Source: Nocardia sp. NRRL S-836 (lineage in GTDB: Bacteria > Actinomycetota > Actinomycetes > Mycobacteriales > Pseudonocardiaceae). From it: a stretch of 64,000 nucleotides of DNA. Both the position numbers and the translations under genes were made by a program. Below are positions 16,809-24,406 of this stretch, piece after piece. The DNA lies in contig NZ_LGDY01000124.1 in the NCBI RefSeq assembly GCF_001279525.1, forward strand, positions 62,001 through 126,000, written 5' to 3'. Numbering within the stretch: position 1 is the first letter of the stretch; every line of letters begins with the position of its first letter. The notes below the pieces were generated by a model. It searched no databases, was not told where the DNA came from, and saw nothing but the letters and a program-made list of their open reading frames with translations.

Positions 16809-17135
16809 ATGGCAGAACAAGGTCTCAAGGTCGATCTCGACGCATTGACCGCATATGCGTCAGCGGTCAATGGATTGGCGAACGAGGTCGGCACGGTCGG
16901 CACCGGCACGTTGAGCGGCACCACCTCGCTGCCGGCCGACTGCTTCGGCAAGATCGGCAACGAGGTCGGGCTCAACGCGGCGTTCCAGCAGGCCGCCCAG
17001 GTGCAGCTGGACGCGCTGAAGGCGGCGTCGACCGGGCTGTCCGGGCTCGGGACCACCGTCGCGAAGGCCCGCGAGGCCTACATCGCGCAGGAGGACGCGA
17101 ACGCGGCCGCGCTGAACAGGGCGGCCCGCACGTGA
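16809..17135 (+). CDS. EspC-like type VII secretion target
   Basis: A 108-residue, all-helical protein without a signal peptide. LKVDLDALTAYASAVNGLAN begins a helical hairpin, followed by a loop with CFGKIGNEVGLNAAFQQA, the arrangement of EspC/DUF2580 substrates that replace the WXG turn with an FG-containing loop. AREAYIAQEDANAAALNRA is a typical C-terminal export tail (YxxxD/E-like). ATG 16809 has a plausible GGGGGAAG site upstream. It overlaps the next gene by 4 bp, so the two proteins are probably made and exported together. Confidence 0.75.
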   Translation: MAEQGLKVDLDALTAYASAVNGLANEVGTVGTGTLSGTTSLPADCFGKIGNEVGLNAAFQQAAQVQLDALKAASTGLSGLGTTVAKAREAYIAQEDANAAALNRAART

Positions 17136-18310
17136 GCGTCGAAGGGCTGCTGGGCCAGTTCATCGCACCCATGAAGGAAGACCTGGCGAAGCTCGACGGT
17201 GACACCGGTGGCGCGCAGCGGGCCGGTGACGCGTTCGGCCGCGCCCAGACCGCGCTGGCCGACCTCGGCGGCCGGCACACCTCGGCCTCGACCGCCGTGC
17301 TGAACACGTGGTCCGGTGACAAGGCCAACGCCTTCACCGGCCGGGTGGCGACGTTCACCGCGGCCACGAACGTGCTGGTGCAGAACGCCTCCACGGTCAA
17401 GACGGTGGCCGCGACCGGCGTCTCGGCCGTGACCGGCGGCCGCACCGCGATCCAGGGCCTCATCGACGAGTTCACCGCCAAGGCCACGCCCCGGCTCGCG
17501 GCCGCCGTCGCCGCCAGCCTGGTCGCCGGGCCCGGCGTCGTGCTCGCCGCGCTCGCGGACCTCGCGGGCATGGCGCACGGCTACCAGGCCAAGACCGCGG
17601 CCGAGGTGCAGAAAGTGCGCGACCAGCTCACTCAGCTCGTCGGACAGCTGGGCGGCCTGCAGAAGCCCGACACCGGCGCGCTGGGCAAGCTCGGCGAGCC
17701 GCTGGGCGGCGACGAGGGCGGCACGACCTCCACGGCCGGCGCCGCGGACCAGAAGCGCCAGGAACCCACCGGCTCGCACAACGGGTCGAGCGGCTCGGGC
17801 GGTGGCGGCGGCGGCGGTGGTTCCGGCGGTGGCGGCGGTGGCGGAGGCGGCGGCGGTGGCGGTGGCGGGGGATCAGGCCCCCGGCTGCCGGTCGCGATCC
17901 CGCCGCAACCCGGCACCGGCGTGGGCGTGAACCTGCCCGACGGCAGCAGCGCCGAGGCGCCGAACGAGACCGCGGCCAAGGCCGTCCGCAACGCGCTGTC
18001 CGCGCTGGGCACCCCGTACGTGTGGGGTGGCGCGAACCCGCCGCAGGGCACCGACTGCTCCGGCCTCACCCAGTGGGCCTACAAGAACGCGGGCTTCGAC
18101 CTCCCGCGGCCCGCCTGCGACCAGGCGATGGGCGCCTCGGTGCCGCCGGGCCAGGTGCTGCCCGGCGACCTCGTGGTGTGGGACGGCCACGTCGCGATGG
18201 TGATCGGCAACGGTCAGATGGTCGAGGCCGGCGACCCCGTGCAGACCGGGCCGATCCGCACGACGAACTCCGGCATGTCGTTCTACGGCTTCTACCGCCC
18301 GACCGGCTGA
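17132..18310 (+). CDS. WXG-like / NlpC-P60 cell-wall hydrolase, predicted type VII substrate
   Basis: A 392-residue modular protein. Residues 1-110 form a long helical, WXG100-like region (AVLNTWSGDKANAFTGRVAT contains a WSG turn). Residues about 140-195 are helical. Residues about 222-250 are an extreme Gly tract with a few Ser. The C-terminal NlpC/P60 domain has catalytic Cys in GTDCSGLTQWAY and His in WDGHVAMVIGNG. It likely cleaves peptidoglycan stem peptides outside the cell. With no Sec signal, export by the ESX route is inferred from the N-terminal domain and the coupled EspC-like gene. Confidence 0.88.
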   Translation: MSVEGLLGQFIAPMKEDLAKLDGDTGGAQRAGDAFGRAQTALADLGGRHTSASTAVLNTWSGDKANAFTGRVATFTAATNVLVQNASTVKTVAATGVSAVTGGRTAIQGLIDEFTAKATPRLAAAVAASLVAGPGVVLAALADLAGMAHGYQAKTAAEVQKVRDQLTQLVGQLGGLQKPDTGALGKLGEPLGGDEGGTTSTAGAADQKRQEPTGSHNGSSGSGGGGGGGGSGGGGGGGGGGGGGGGGSGPRLPVAIPPQPGTGVGVNLPDGSSAEAPNETAAKAVRNALSALGTPYVWGGANPPQGTDCSGLTQWAYKNAGFDLPRPACDQAMGASVPPGQVLPGDLVVWDGHVAMVIGNGQMVEAGDPVQTGPIRTTNSGMSFYGFYRPTG

Positions 18311-18726
18311 GGGAACAGCGCCTTCCTGAGGGCGCCTGCGGCGAGCTTGCCGAGGCCCTTCAGGAAGGCGCCCGCCACGTACGCGTGGTCGTAGTGGTCG
18401 CGCCACAGCACGACCTTGCCGTCTTTGACGACGAACGTGCCGCACACCCAGAACGCCGCCTCGAACCCGCCGCGCCGGATCACGTCGGTCCGTTGCGTCA
18501 GCACCACGTTGCCGTTGGCCGCGATGTGGTGGACGCGCACCTCGACCCCGGTGACGGCCCTGTTCATCAGGCGGAGGTGCCGCGCGGCCGTCTTCTTGCC
18601 GCGGGCGGCGGGGAACGGCATGTTGCGCCACACCACCTTGTCGGCCATGTGCCGCACGACCGCGTTCTCGTCCAGGGTCTCGGTGGCGCGCAGCAGCGCC
18701 ATCACGACATCGCTCGGGTTGGTCAC
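18292..18726 (-). CDS. SnoaL/limonene-epoxide hydrolase-fold protein
   Basis: A 144-residue NTF2-like protein. The N-terminus VVMALLRATETLDENAVVRH and the ARGKKTAARHLRLMNRAVTG segment fit limonene-1,2-epoxide hydrolase family members. The WRDHYD motif near residue 108 supplies Asp and Arg of the usual Asp-Arg-Asp triad. It may hydrate an epoxide or act as a related isomerase; the substrate is unknown. The 3' end overlaps the NlpC gene end by 19 bp (convergent). Confidence 0.75.
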   Translation of the reverse strand: MTNPSDVVMALLRATETLDENAVVRHMADKVVWRNMPFPAARGKKTAARHLRLMNRAVTGVEVRVHHIAANGNVVLTQRTDVIRRGGFEAAFWVCGTFVVKDGKVVLWRDHYDHAYVAGAFLKGLGKLAAGALRKALFPQPVGR

Positions 18727-18736
18727 GCCGAGGACG

Positions 18737-19063
18737 TTAGCGAGGCGCGTACATGATCACGGCGACGCCCACCAGGCAGATCAGCGCGCCGGTCACGTCG
18801 TAGCGGTCGGGCCGGTACCCGTCGGCCACCATCCCCCACGCGAGCGACCCGGCGACGAACACGCCGCCGTAGGCCGCCAGGATGCGGCCGAAGTTCGCGT
18901 CGGGCTGCAGGGTGGCGACGAAGCCGTAGACGCCGAGCGCGATCACCCCGCCGCCGATCCACAGCCAGCCGCGGTTCTCCCGCACTCCCTGCCACACGAG
19001 CCAGGCGCCGCCGATCTCCATCAGGGCGGCGAGTGCGAACAACGCGACCGAACGCAGGATCAT
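18737..19063 (-). CDS. YnfA family (UPF0060) membrane protein
   Basis: A 108-residue protein of four short membrane helices. Family motifs are clear: [54 protein letters not shown] and the end [17 protein letters not shown]. YnfA proteins resemble the drug/metabolite superfamily of small multidrug transporters; the cargo is uncertain. ATG 19063 gives the standard family start and length. It ends 10 bp before the preceding minus-strand gene begins and may be cotranscribed with it. Confidence 0.92.
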   Translation of the reverse strand: MILRSVALFALAALMEIGGAWLVWQGVRENRGWLWIGGGVIALGVYGFVATLQPDANFGRILAAYGGVFVAGSLAWGMVADGYRPDRYDVTGALICLVGVAVIMYAPR

Positions 19064-19094
19064 GCGGCACACTGTCGCAGTAGGGGGTGATCGG

Positions 19095-19451
19095 GTGGAC
19101 GATGACGTCGAGCGCGCCGCGCGGAAGGTGCGCGATGTCGGGCAGGTCGTGTCGGAACACGTCGCGCGCAGTGGTCCCATCACCGGACGAGCGTCCTCGC
19201 CGGACGGCGCGGTGACCGTGGTCGCGACACCGGGTGGTCCGCCCCAGGAGATCACGGTGAGCGCCGCCGCGCTGCGGATGGGACCGCAGGGGCTGGCCGC
19301 CGAGATCATGCGCGTCGCCGACCGGGCCAGGCGTGCCGCCGGGTCGAGGCTGCACCAGACGCTGGAACGGGTCGTGGACCCGCGCGAGCTCACCGCGCTG
19401 GGGTTCGAACGCGGCCACGACGACGAGCAGCACCAGGGGTGGCTGCGGTGA
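19095..19451 (+). CDS. YbaB/EbfC-like protein (first of a pair)
   Basis: A 118-residue protein. The central strands [20 protein letters not shown] followed by [20 protein letters not shown] match the YbaB/EbfC fold, a small dimeric nucleoid-associated DNA binder. GTG 19095 has AGGGGG 8 nt upstream. The stop overlaps the start of the second YbaB-like gene. In actinobacteria such divergent YbaB pairs accompany type VII secretion genes, as here, where their role may be in the secretion locus rather than the nucleoid (inference). Confidence 0.75.
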   Translation: MDDDVERAARKVRDVGQVVSEHVARSGPITGRASSPDGAVTVVATPGGPPQEITVSAAALRMGPQGLAAEIMRVADRARRAAGSRLHQTLERVVDPRELTALGFERGHDDEQHQGWLR

Positions 19452-19885
19452 ACGAGGAACGCCTGCAGGCCGTCGAGCGGCTCCAGCGCGACCTGGCGGT
19501 GACCGCGGAGACGGTCGAGCACCCCAACGGCCTGTGCATGGTCACGGCGACGGCGACCGGTGAGCTCAGGGCCGTGCACCTGCACCCCGCGCTGCTCAGC
19601 CAGGGCGCGCGGGCGGTCGGCCAGGTGGTCACCGAGACCGCGCGGCTCGCGACGAACGCGGCCGTGCAGACGAGCTTCAACAAGATGGCGCTGGCGCTGG
19701 GCGACGGCATGGCCATCAACGTCGAGGCGATCGCCGGCGACTCGCCGTTCCGCGCGACGTGGAACCCCGTGGTCCCGCCGGTCGTTGCAGCTCCTGAGGC
19801 GGCAGCGCCCAGGCAACGCAGGACGCCCCGCGTCGACGACCCGGACGAGGACGCGTTCTTCGAGAACCCCTTTGGGCGCCGGTGA
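19448..19885 (+). CDS. YbaB/EbfC-like protein (second of a pair)
   Basis: A 145-residue protein starting with GTG inside the preceding stop. [20 protein letters not shown] followed by [20 protein letters not shown] again fits the YbaB strand-helix pattern. The C-terminal 40 residues are Pro/Ala-rich then acidic ([16 protein letters not shown]), a tail not found in plain YbaB. The pair probably forms a heterodimer, given translational coupling and similar fold. Not a typical recombination-linked ybaB, since recR and dnaX are absent. Confidence 0.7.
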   Translation: MNEERLQAVERLQRDLAVTAETVEHPNGLCMVTATATGELRAVHLHPALLSQGARAVGQVVTETARLATNAAVQTSFNKMALALGDGMAINVEAIAGDSPFRATWNPVVPPVVAAPEAAAPRQRRTPRVDDPDEDAFFENPFGRR

Positions 19886-19940
19886 TCAGCACCGTTAGGC
19901 TCGCCCACGGCATTCGGCAGGTATGACCGGGAGGTCAGTG

Positions 19941-21161
19941 ATGGCGCAGGACATCGTCCCCATCGAGCTGGGGCTGACGCAGGGTGACGTGGTCACGCTG
20001 TGGGCACCCCGGTGGCGTGAGGAGGGTGAGGAGTGGGAGGCCTTCCTCGGCGACGAGGAGGACCTGTTCGTCTTCCCCGACGCCGCTCACCTCGCCGCCT
20101 TCGTGCGCACCGCGGGCGAACACGACCTCACCGACCACCCGGCGTGGCCCATCGTGCCGAAGCTCGGCATCGCGGACCTCTCGCCGGACGACAACCACCA
20201 GTTCGACCTGGTCGGCGTGCCCGAGCTGGTCGCGGAGGACCCGGACACGTGGACCATCGGCGAGCTCGCCGACGTGATCGCGATCGTCCGCTCGCTCGCG
20301 GACGTCTGCGACCTCGAGAAGATCCACGAGGTGCTCGACTCGGCGGAGGGCTTCTCGCTGCTGCCGCAGGGCACGCTGCCGTTCAGCGGCCGTGACGGTG
20401 CGAAGCTGTGGGACGAGCTGTCCTCGGTCGTCTCGGAGAAGTGGGACGAGGTCCTCGACGCCATCGACAGCGTGGTCAACACGCCGGAGGTGCCGGAGAA
20501 GGAGCTCGCCGCCGCGCAGGAGGAGCTCGCCGAGCTCGAGGCCGCGCAGCCGGCCGAGGTCGACGACGTCACCGGCGACTCCGACGACTCCGACGAGGAG
20601 AAGGCGGAGCCCACCGGCTTCTGGGCCGACGCGGGCATCGACCCCATCAAGATCATCACGTCCGCCGGCGAGTTCTACACGCTGCGCTGCTACCTCGGCG
20701 ACGACCCGCTGTTCCTGGGCCGCCGCGGCAAGATCGAGGTCTTCGGCTCGCCGCGGGCGCTGAGCCGCTACGTCGCCGAGAACGACGACCACGACCTGGC
20801 CGGCGTCGAGACGTGGAACGACGTCAAGGTCAAGGCCACCGCGGGCGAGCTGGACGTCGACGTGGACGACGACAACGTCTACGTGCTCACCGGCATCGCC
20901 GAGGACATGGAGGAGGGCCCCGACGCCCTCGACCCGCACCAGCTCGACCTCGCCGTCGAGCTGTTCGAGGACGCGGCCGAGTGGGCCGGCGACGAGTCCG
21001 TGAAGGAGGCGCTGGCCACCTCGGAGTCGCTGGGCTGGCTGGTCTCGTTCGTGGTCGCGCCGGACCCGACGCGCCTCGCGCCGTCCGCCCCGTACGACGC
21101 CGAGGTCGCGGCGTTCCGCGAGCTGCAGGCCAAGTTCGAGGACCGGCTCAGCACCAACTGA
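19941..21161 (+). CDS. Conserved acidic actinobacterial protein (Rv3311-like)
   Basis: A very acidic 406-residue cytoplasmic protein. It has two similar halves separated by a Glu/Asp/Ala-rich linker at about 185-215 (AAAQEELAELEAAQPAEVDD). The N-terminal half has VTLWAPRWREEGEEWEAFLG then DLFVFPDAAHLAAFV; the C-terminal half has TLRCYLGDDPLFLGRRGKIE then VFGSPRALSRYVAEND. It is conserved across mycobacteria and relatives next to add and upp (recalled as Rv3311) and is sometimes called a primosomal protein without evidence. ATG 19941 is chosen for the GGGAGG site 6 nt upstream. Function unknown. Confidence 0.8.
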   Translation: MAQDIVPIELGLTQGDVVTLWAPRWREEGEEWEAFLGDEEDLFVFPDAAHLAAFVRTAGEHDLTDHPAWPIVPKLGIADLSPDDNHQFDLVGVPELVAEDPDTWTIGELADVIAIVRSLADVCDLEKIHEVLDSAEGFSLLPQGTLPFSGRDGAKLWDELSSVVSEKWDEVLDAIDSVVNTPEVPEKELAAAQEELAELEAAQPAEVDDVTGDSDDSDEEKAEPTGFWADAGIDPIKIITSAGEFYTLRCYLGDDPLFLGRRGKIEVFGSPRALSRYVAENDDHDLAGVETWNDVKVKATAGELDVDVDDDNVYVLTGIAEDMEEGPDALDPHQLDLAVELFEDAAEWAGDESVKEALATSESLGWLVSFVVAPDPTRLAPSAPYDAEVAAFRELQAKFEDRLSTN

Positions 21162-21177
21162 GTCCGCTGACGCGAGA

Positions 21178-21210
21178 AGAGGGCCGCCCGCTCGGGTGGC
21201 CCTCTTTTTT
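21178..21210 (+). terminator. Rho-independent terminator
   Basis: AGAGGGCC at 21178-21185 pairs with GGCCCTCT at 21198-21205, followed by TTTTTG. It ends the transcript of the acidic protein gene. Confidence 0.85.
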
Positions 21211-21231
21211 GTTGCGGCCATAGTGAGCCGC

Positions 21232-21248
21232 ACCTGTATGATACAGGT
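21232..21248. promoter_or_regulatory. Perfect palindromic operator at the GntR gene start
   Basis: ACCTGTAT-G-ATACAGGT is a perfect 17-nt palindrome ending 2 nt before the GntR ATG at 21251. It contains a good -10 box (TATGAT, 21237-21242), with TTGCGG 19 nt upstream as a possible -35. A start site about 7-9 nt beyond the -10 would fall at or next to the ATG, implying a leaderless or near-leaderless mRNA. GntR/HutC-type regulators bind such sites to repress themselves. Confidence 0.7.
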
Positions 21249-21250
21249 TT

Positions 21251-21997
21251 ATGACAGGTTCTCGGTCGCAGCACCTGGCCGCCGAGCTGCGGGACCGCAT
21301 CACGCTCGGCGACTACGGTCCCGCCGGTGCGCTGGAGAGCGAGGCCGAGCTCGGCCGCCGCTACGAGGTCAGCCGGGTGACCGTGCGGCGGGCGTTGGAG
21401 CAGCTGCGTGACGAAGGCCTGCTGGCATCGCGCAAAGGCGCCGGTTGGTACGTGGTGTCGTTCGCGCAGCCGTTGGCGCTGGGCACGTTCCAGCACGCGC
21501 GGTCCGCGGTCGCCGAGGCCGGTGTCGACCTCACCCGGACCGTGGTCGAGTACGGCTACCGCGAGGCACCCGCCAGCGTCGCGCTGACCTTCGGTGCCGG
21601 TGAGGTGCTGCGGGTGCGGTCGTTGCGCCGCACCGGGACCGCGCCGCTCGACGTGGTCACCGAATGGGTGCCGCTGGCGCTGGCCGCACCGGTCAGCCGG
21701 GCCGACGCGCAAGCCCCTGGAACGTGGGAGACGTTGCGCCGCAACGGGAACCAGATCACGCTCGTGCGGCAGAGCATCGCGGCGACGGCGGCGAGCGAGC
21801 AGGTCGCGGCCCTGCTCGGCGTCGCGCAGGGCACGCCCGTGCTGCTGGTGCGCCGCACCGCGCTCGACGCGGGCGAGCGCCCGATCGCCCTGTCCGAGCA
21901 CCACTACCTGGGCCACCGGTTCCGGCTGGAGGTCGAGTTCCGCGGCTGGCCCGGCGCCGAACCACCCGGTGTGGCACCGATTCCCGAGGAGAACTGA
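21251..21997 (+). CDS. GntR/HutC-family transcriptional regulator
   Basis: A 248-residue regulator. The winged helix-turn-helix spans about residues 5-70 (AELGRRYEVSRVTVRRALEQ then LRDEGLLASRKGAGWYV). The C-terminal UTRA-type effector domain has GAGEVLRVRSLRRTGTAPLD and the closing ALSEHHYLGHRFRLEVEF. UTRA domains sense small molecules, often phosphorylated sugars. It is followed after 1 bp by a sugar-nucleotide dehydratase-like gene, so both probably form one self-regulated operon controlled through the palindrome over its promoter. Confidence 0.92.
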   Translation: MTGSRSQHLAAELRDRITLGDYGPAGALESEAELGRRYEVSRVTVRRALEQLRDEGLLASRKGAGWYVVSFAQPLALGTFQHARSAVAEAGVDLTRTVVEYGYREAPASVALTFGAGEVLRVRSLRRTGTAPLDVVTEWVPLALAAPVSRADAQAPGTWETLRRNGNQITLVRQSIAATAASEQVAALLGVAQGTPVLLVRRTALDAGERPIALSEHHYLGHRFRLEVEFRGWPGAEPPGVAPIPEEN

Positions 21998-21998
21998 C

Positions 21999-23006
21999 AT
22001 GCGCGTGCTCGTCACCGGTGCGGCCGGGTTCATCGGCTCGCACTTCACCCGGCACTGGCTGAGCGCCCACCCGTCCGACGAGGTGGTCGCGCTCGACGCG
22101 TTGACGTACCGGGGCACCCGCACGAACCTGCCGGCCGGCGTGCCGTTCGTGCACGCGGACATCGCCGAGGTCGGCGCGGCCACCCTGGACGGCGTCGACG
22201 TGGTGGTGAACTTCGCGGCCGAGTCGCACAACAGCCTCGCCGTGCTCGACCCGGCGCGGTTCTTCCGCACGAACGTCCTCGGCACGCAGGCGTTGCTGGA
22301 GTCGTGCCGCCGGGCGGGCGTCAAGCGGTTCCACCACGTGTCGACGTGCGAGGTCTACGGGGACTTGGCGCTGGACGCGACCGAGGCGTTCCACGAGGAC
22401 TCGCCGTACCGGCCGCGCACGCCGTACAACGCGTCGAAGGCCGGTGCGGACCACGCGGTGCGGTCGTACTTCGAGACGTTCGGGCTGCCGGTGACGATCA
22501 CCAACTGCGCCAACAACTACGGGCCGAACCAGTTCCCGGAGAACGTCCTCCCGCTGTTCACGACCCGCGCGCTGGACGGCGAGCAGCTGCCGATCTACGC
22601 GGCGCGCGGCAACAAGCGCGAGTGGATCCACGTGCTGGACCACTGCCGGGCTATCGACGCGGTGCTGCGCGACGGCGAGATCGGCCGGACCTACCACGTC
22701 GGCACGGGCGTGGAGGCGAGCGTGGACCAGATCGCCGACCTGGTGCTGGACGAGCTCGGGCTGCCGCGGTCGCGCAAGACCGTCGTGCCGGACCGGCCCG
22801 GTCACGACCGCCGCTACCTGCTCGACTCCACCCGCATCGGCCACGAGCTGGGCTGGCGCCCGGAGACCGGCTTCGAGGCCGGTGTCCGGGACACCATCCG
22901 CTGGTACGCGGCCAACCGCGCGTGGTGGGAGCCGTTGCGGGCGCTCAGCCCCGTGGACGAGAGCGCGTGGGCTACCGGTCCGTCAGCGCCGCGTACCCCG
23001 GCTTGA
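21999..23006 (+). CDS. dTDP-glucose 4,6-dehydratase-like SDR enzyme (altered catalytic motif)
   Basis: A 335-residue extended SDR enzyme closest to RmlB. The Rossmann motif GAAGFIGSH is at 7-15, [25 protein letters not shown] follows, the YxxxK pair is in [13 protein letters not shown], and [19 protein letters not shown] is typical of RmlB. The RmlB catalytic signature STDEVYG reads STCEVYG here, so the Asp acid is replaced by Cys. It is paired with the GntR gene, not with rmlA/C/D. Possible roles are a dehydratase with altered mechanism, an epimerase or a decarboxylase-like SDR. The 3' end overlaps add by 35 bp (convergent). Confidence 0.85.
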   Translation: MRVLVTGAAGFIGSHFTRHWLSAHPSDEVVALDALTYRGTRTNLPAGVPFVHADIAEVGAATLDGVDVVVNFAAESHNSLAVLDPARFFRTNVLGTQALLESCRRAGVKRFHHVSTCEVYGDLALDATEAFHEDSPYRPRTPYNASKAGADHAVRSYFETFGLPVTITNCANNYGPNQFPENVLPLFTTRALDGEQLPIYAARGNKREWIHVLDHCRAIDAVLRDGEIGRTYHVGTGVEASVDQIADLVLDELGLPRSRKTVVPDRPGHDRRYLLDSTRIGHELGWRPETGFEAGVRDTIRWYAANRAWWEPLRALSPVDESAWATGPSAPRTPA

Positions 23007-24072
23007 TCAGCTGGTTGATGATCGCCAGCCGCTCGTCGAACCCGATGAACGCCGACTTCATGGCGTTGATCGTGAACCACTGCAGGTCGGCCCAGCCGTA
23101 CCCGAAGGTCTCCACCAGCGCGGCGAACTCGCTCGACAGCGAGCAGTCGCTCATCAGGCGGTTGTCGGTGTTGACGGTGACCCGGAAGCGCAGCTTGGCG
23201 AGCAGGCCGATCGGGTGCTCGGCGAGCGATGGTGCGGCACCGGTCTGCAGGTTCGAGGTCGGGCACATCTCCAGCGGGATGCGGCGGTCGCGCACGTACG
23301 CGGCGAGGCGGCCCAGCTGCACGTCACCGGCGGGGTCGTCGTCGGAGACCTTGATGTCGTCGACGATCCGCACGCCGTGGCCGAGGCGTTCGGCACCGCA
23401 GTGCTGGATGGCCTCCCAGATCGAGGGCAGGCCGAACGCCTCACCGGCGTGGATGGTGAAGTGCGCGTTCTGCTGGCGCAGGTACTCGAACGTGTCGAGG
23501 CCGCGGGTGGGAGGGAAGCCGGCCTCCGGGCCCGCGATGTCGAACCCGACGACACCGAGGTCGCGGTAGCGGACGGCCAGCTCGGCGATGCGCAGCCAGC
23601 CCTCGTTCTGGCGCATGGCGCACAGCAGCGTGCCGACGCGGATCTTGCGGCCGGCCTCGGCGGCGCGGGCGGTGCCGACCCGGAAGCCCTCCTGGACGGC
23701 CTCGACGACCTGCTCCAGCGAGAGGCCCTTCCCGGTGTTCAGCTCGGGGGCGTAGCGGATCTCGGCGTAGACGACGCCGTCGGCGGCCAGGTCCTCGACG
23801 GCCTCGGCCGCGACGCGGACCAGCGAGGCCTCGTCCTGCATGACGCCGCACGTGTGGGCGAAGCCCTCCAGGTAGCGCACGAGCGACCCGGAGTTCGCGT
23901 TGTCGCGGAACCAGCCGCCGAGGACGCCCGCGTCGGTGGTGGGCAGGCCCTGGTAGCCGGTGGCATCGGCGAGTTCGATCACCGTCTGCGGGCGGAGGCC
24001 ACCGTCGAGGTGGTCGTGCAGCAGCACCTTCGGCGCGCTGCGGATGGTCTCCAAGGTAAGCGGCGTGGACAT
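22972..24072 (-). CDS. add: Adenosine deaminase
   Basis: A 366-residue zinc enzyme converting adenosine and deoxyadenosine to inosines. Metal ligands are in [12 protein letters not shown] (HxH); [10 protein letters not shown] holds the catalytic Glu, and ERLGHGVRI and [10 protein letters not shown] hold the remaining His and Asp. Length and the N-terminus [20 protein letters not shown] fit mycobacterial-type Add. It is part of the salvage set with deoA, cdd and upp. The start codon lies close behind a -10-like TATAAC, suggesting a very short or absent leader. Confidence 0.96.
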   Translation of the reverse strand: MSTPLTLETIRSAPKVLLHDHLDGGLRPQTVIELADATGYQGLPTTDAGVLGGWFRDNANSGSLVRYLEGFAHTCGVMQDEASLVRVAAEAVEDLAADGVVYAEIRYAPELNTGKGLSLEQVVEAVQEGFRVGTARAAEAGRKIRVGTLLCAMRQNEGWLRIAELAVRYRDLGVVGFDIAGPEAGFPPTRGLDTFEYLRQQNAHFTIHAGEAFGLPSIWEAIQHCGAERLGHGVRIVDDIKVSDDDPAGDVQLGRLAAYVRDRRIPLEMCPTSNLQTGAAPSLAEHPIGLLAKLRFRVTVNTDNRLMSDCSLSSEFAALVETFGYGWADLQWFTINAMKSAFIGFDERLAIINQLIKPGYAALTDR

Positions 24073-24080
24073 GGAGACAC

Positions 24081-24104
24081 GTTATACCTGGCGACACGCC
24101 GCTT
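24081..24104 (-). promoter_or_regulatory. Predicted add promoter
   Basis: On the minus strand TATAAC (24086-24081) ends 8 nt before the add start codon, with CTGAA about 16 nt further upstream as a weak -35. A start site 7-8 nt beyond the -10 would place the first transcribed base at or beside the ATG. Confidence 0.4.
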
Positions 24105-24158
24105 CAGACCCGGCCGAATCGATCTTGTCAACGCTATGATCATCAGCTGTTCCCCGGC

Positions 24159-24181
24159 GTTGCCGATCTGTGATCGGCAAC
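24159..24181. other. Perfect stem-loop in the add / coiled-coil intergenic region
   Basis: GTTGCCGATC pairs perfectly with GATCGGCAAC across a TGT loop, followed on the plus strand by TTTCT. The 334-bp gap 24073-24406 lies between divergent genes and holds no gene. The hairpin is terminator-like but ends no known gene, so it may close a short untranslated RNA or be an operator. The rest of the gap shows only promoter-like A/T patches. Confidence 0.45.
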
Positions 24182-24406
24182 TTTCTGCAACCAGGGCGAG
24201 GCTTGAGTCACCCTAAGGCAGGAACATCACCTGCCGCTACCGCGCACTTCCAGCCAGTAACTTGGCGTTCAGCGCAATGCGATAGTCTGATCGGGCTACT
24301 CGCTCGTCCGCGCCACGCTGTTTTCCGGCAGGGGTGGTACAGCCCCGCGCGATGACGCGGATAGGCTCCCGGGGTCTCCCCTCCCCTTGGACGAAGGCAC
24401 TCAGCC

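Noticed and set aside
19935..21233. Long minus-strand open frame opposite the acidic protein gene
   Set aside because: The acidic plus-strand protein has conserved family features and a good ribosome binding site. The opposite frame is a low-complexity GC-codon artefact.
21999..23006. Part of a deoxysugar or natural-product biosynthetic cluster
   Set aside because: No rmlA, rmlC, rmlD, glycosyltransferase or other biosynthetic genes are near. It is coupled only to a GntR regulator.
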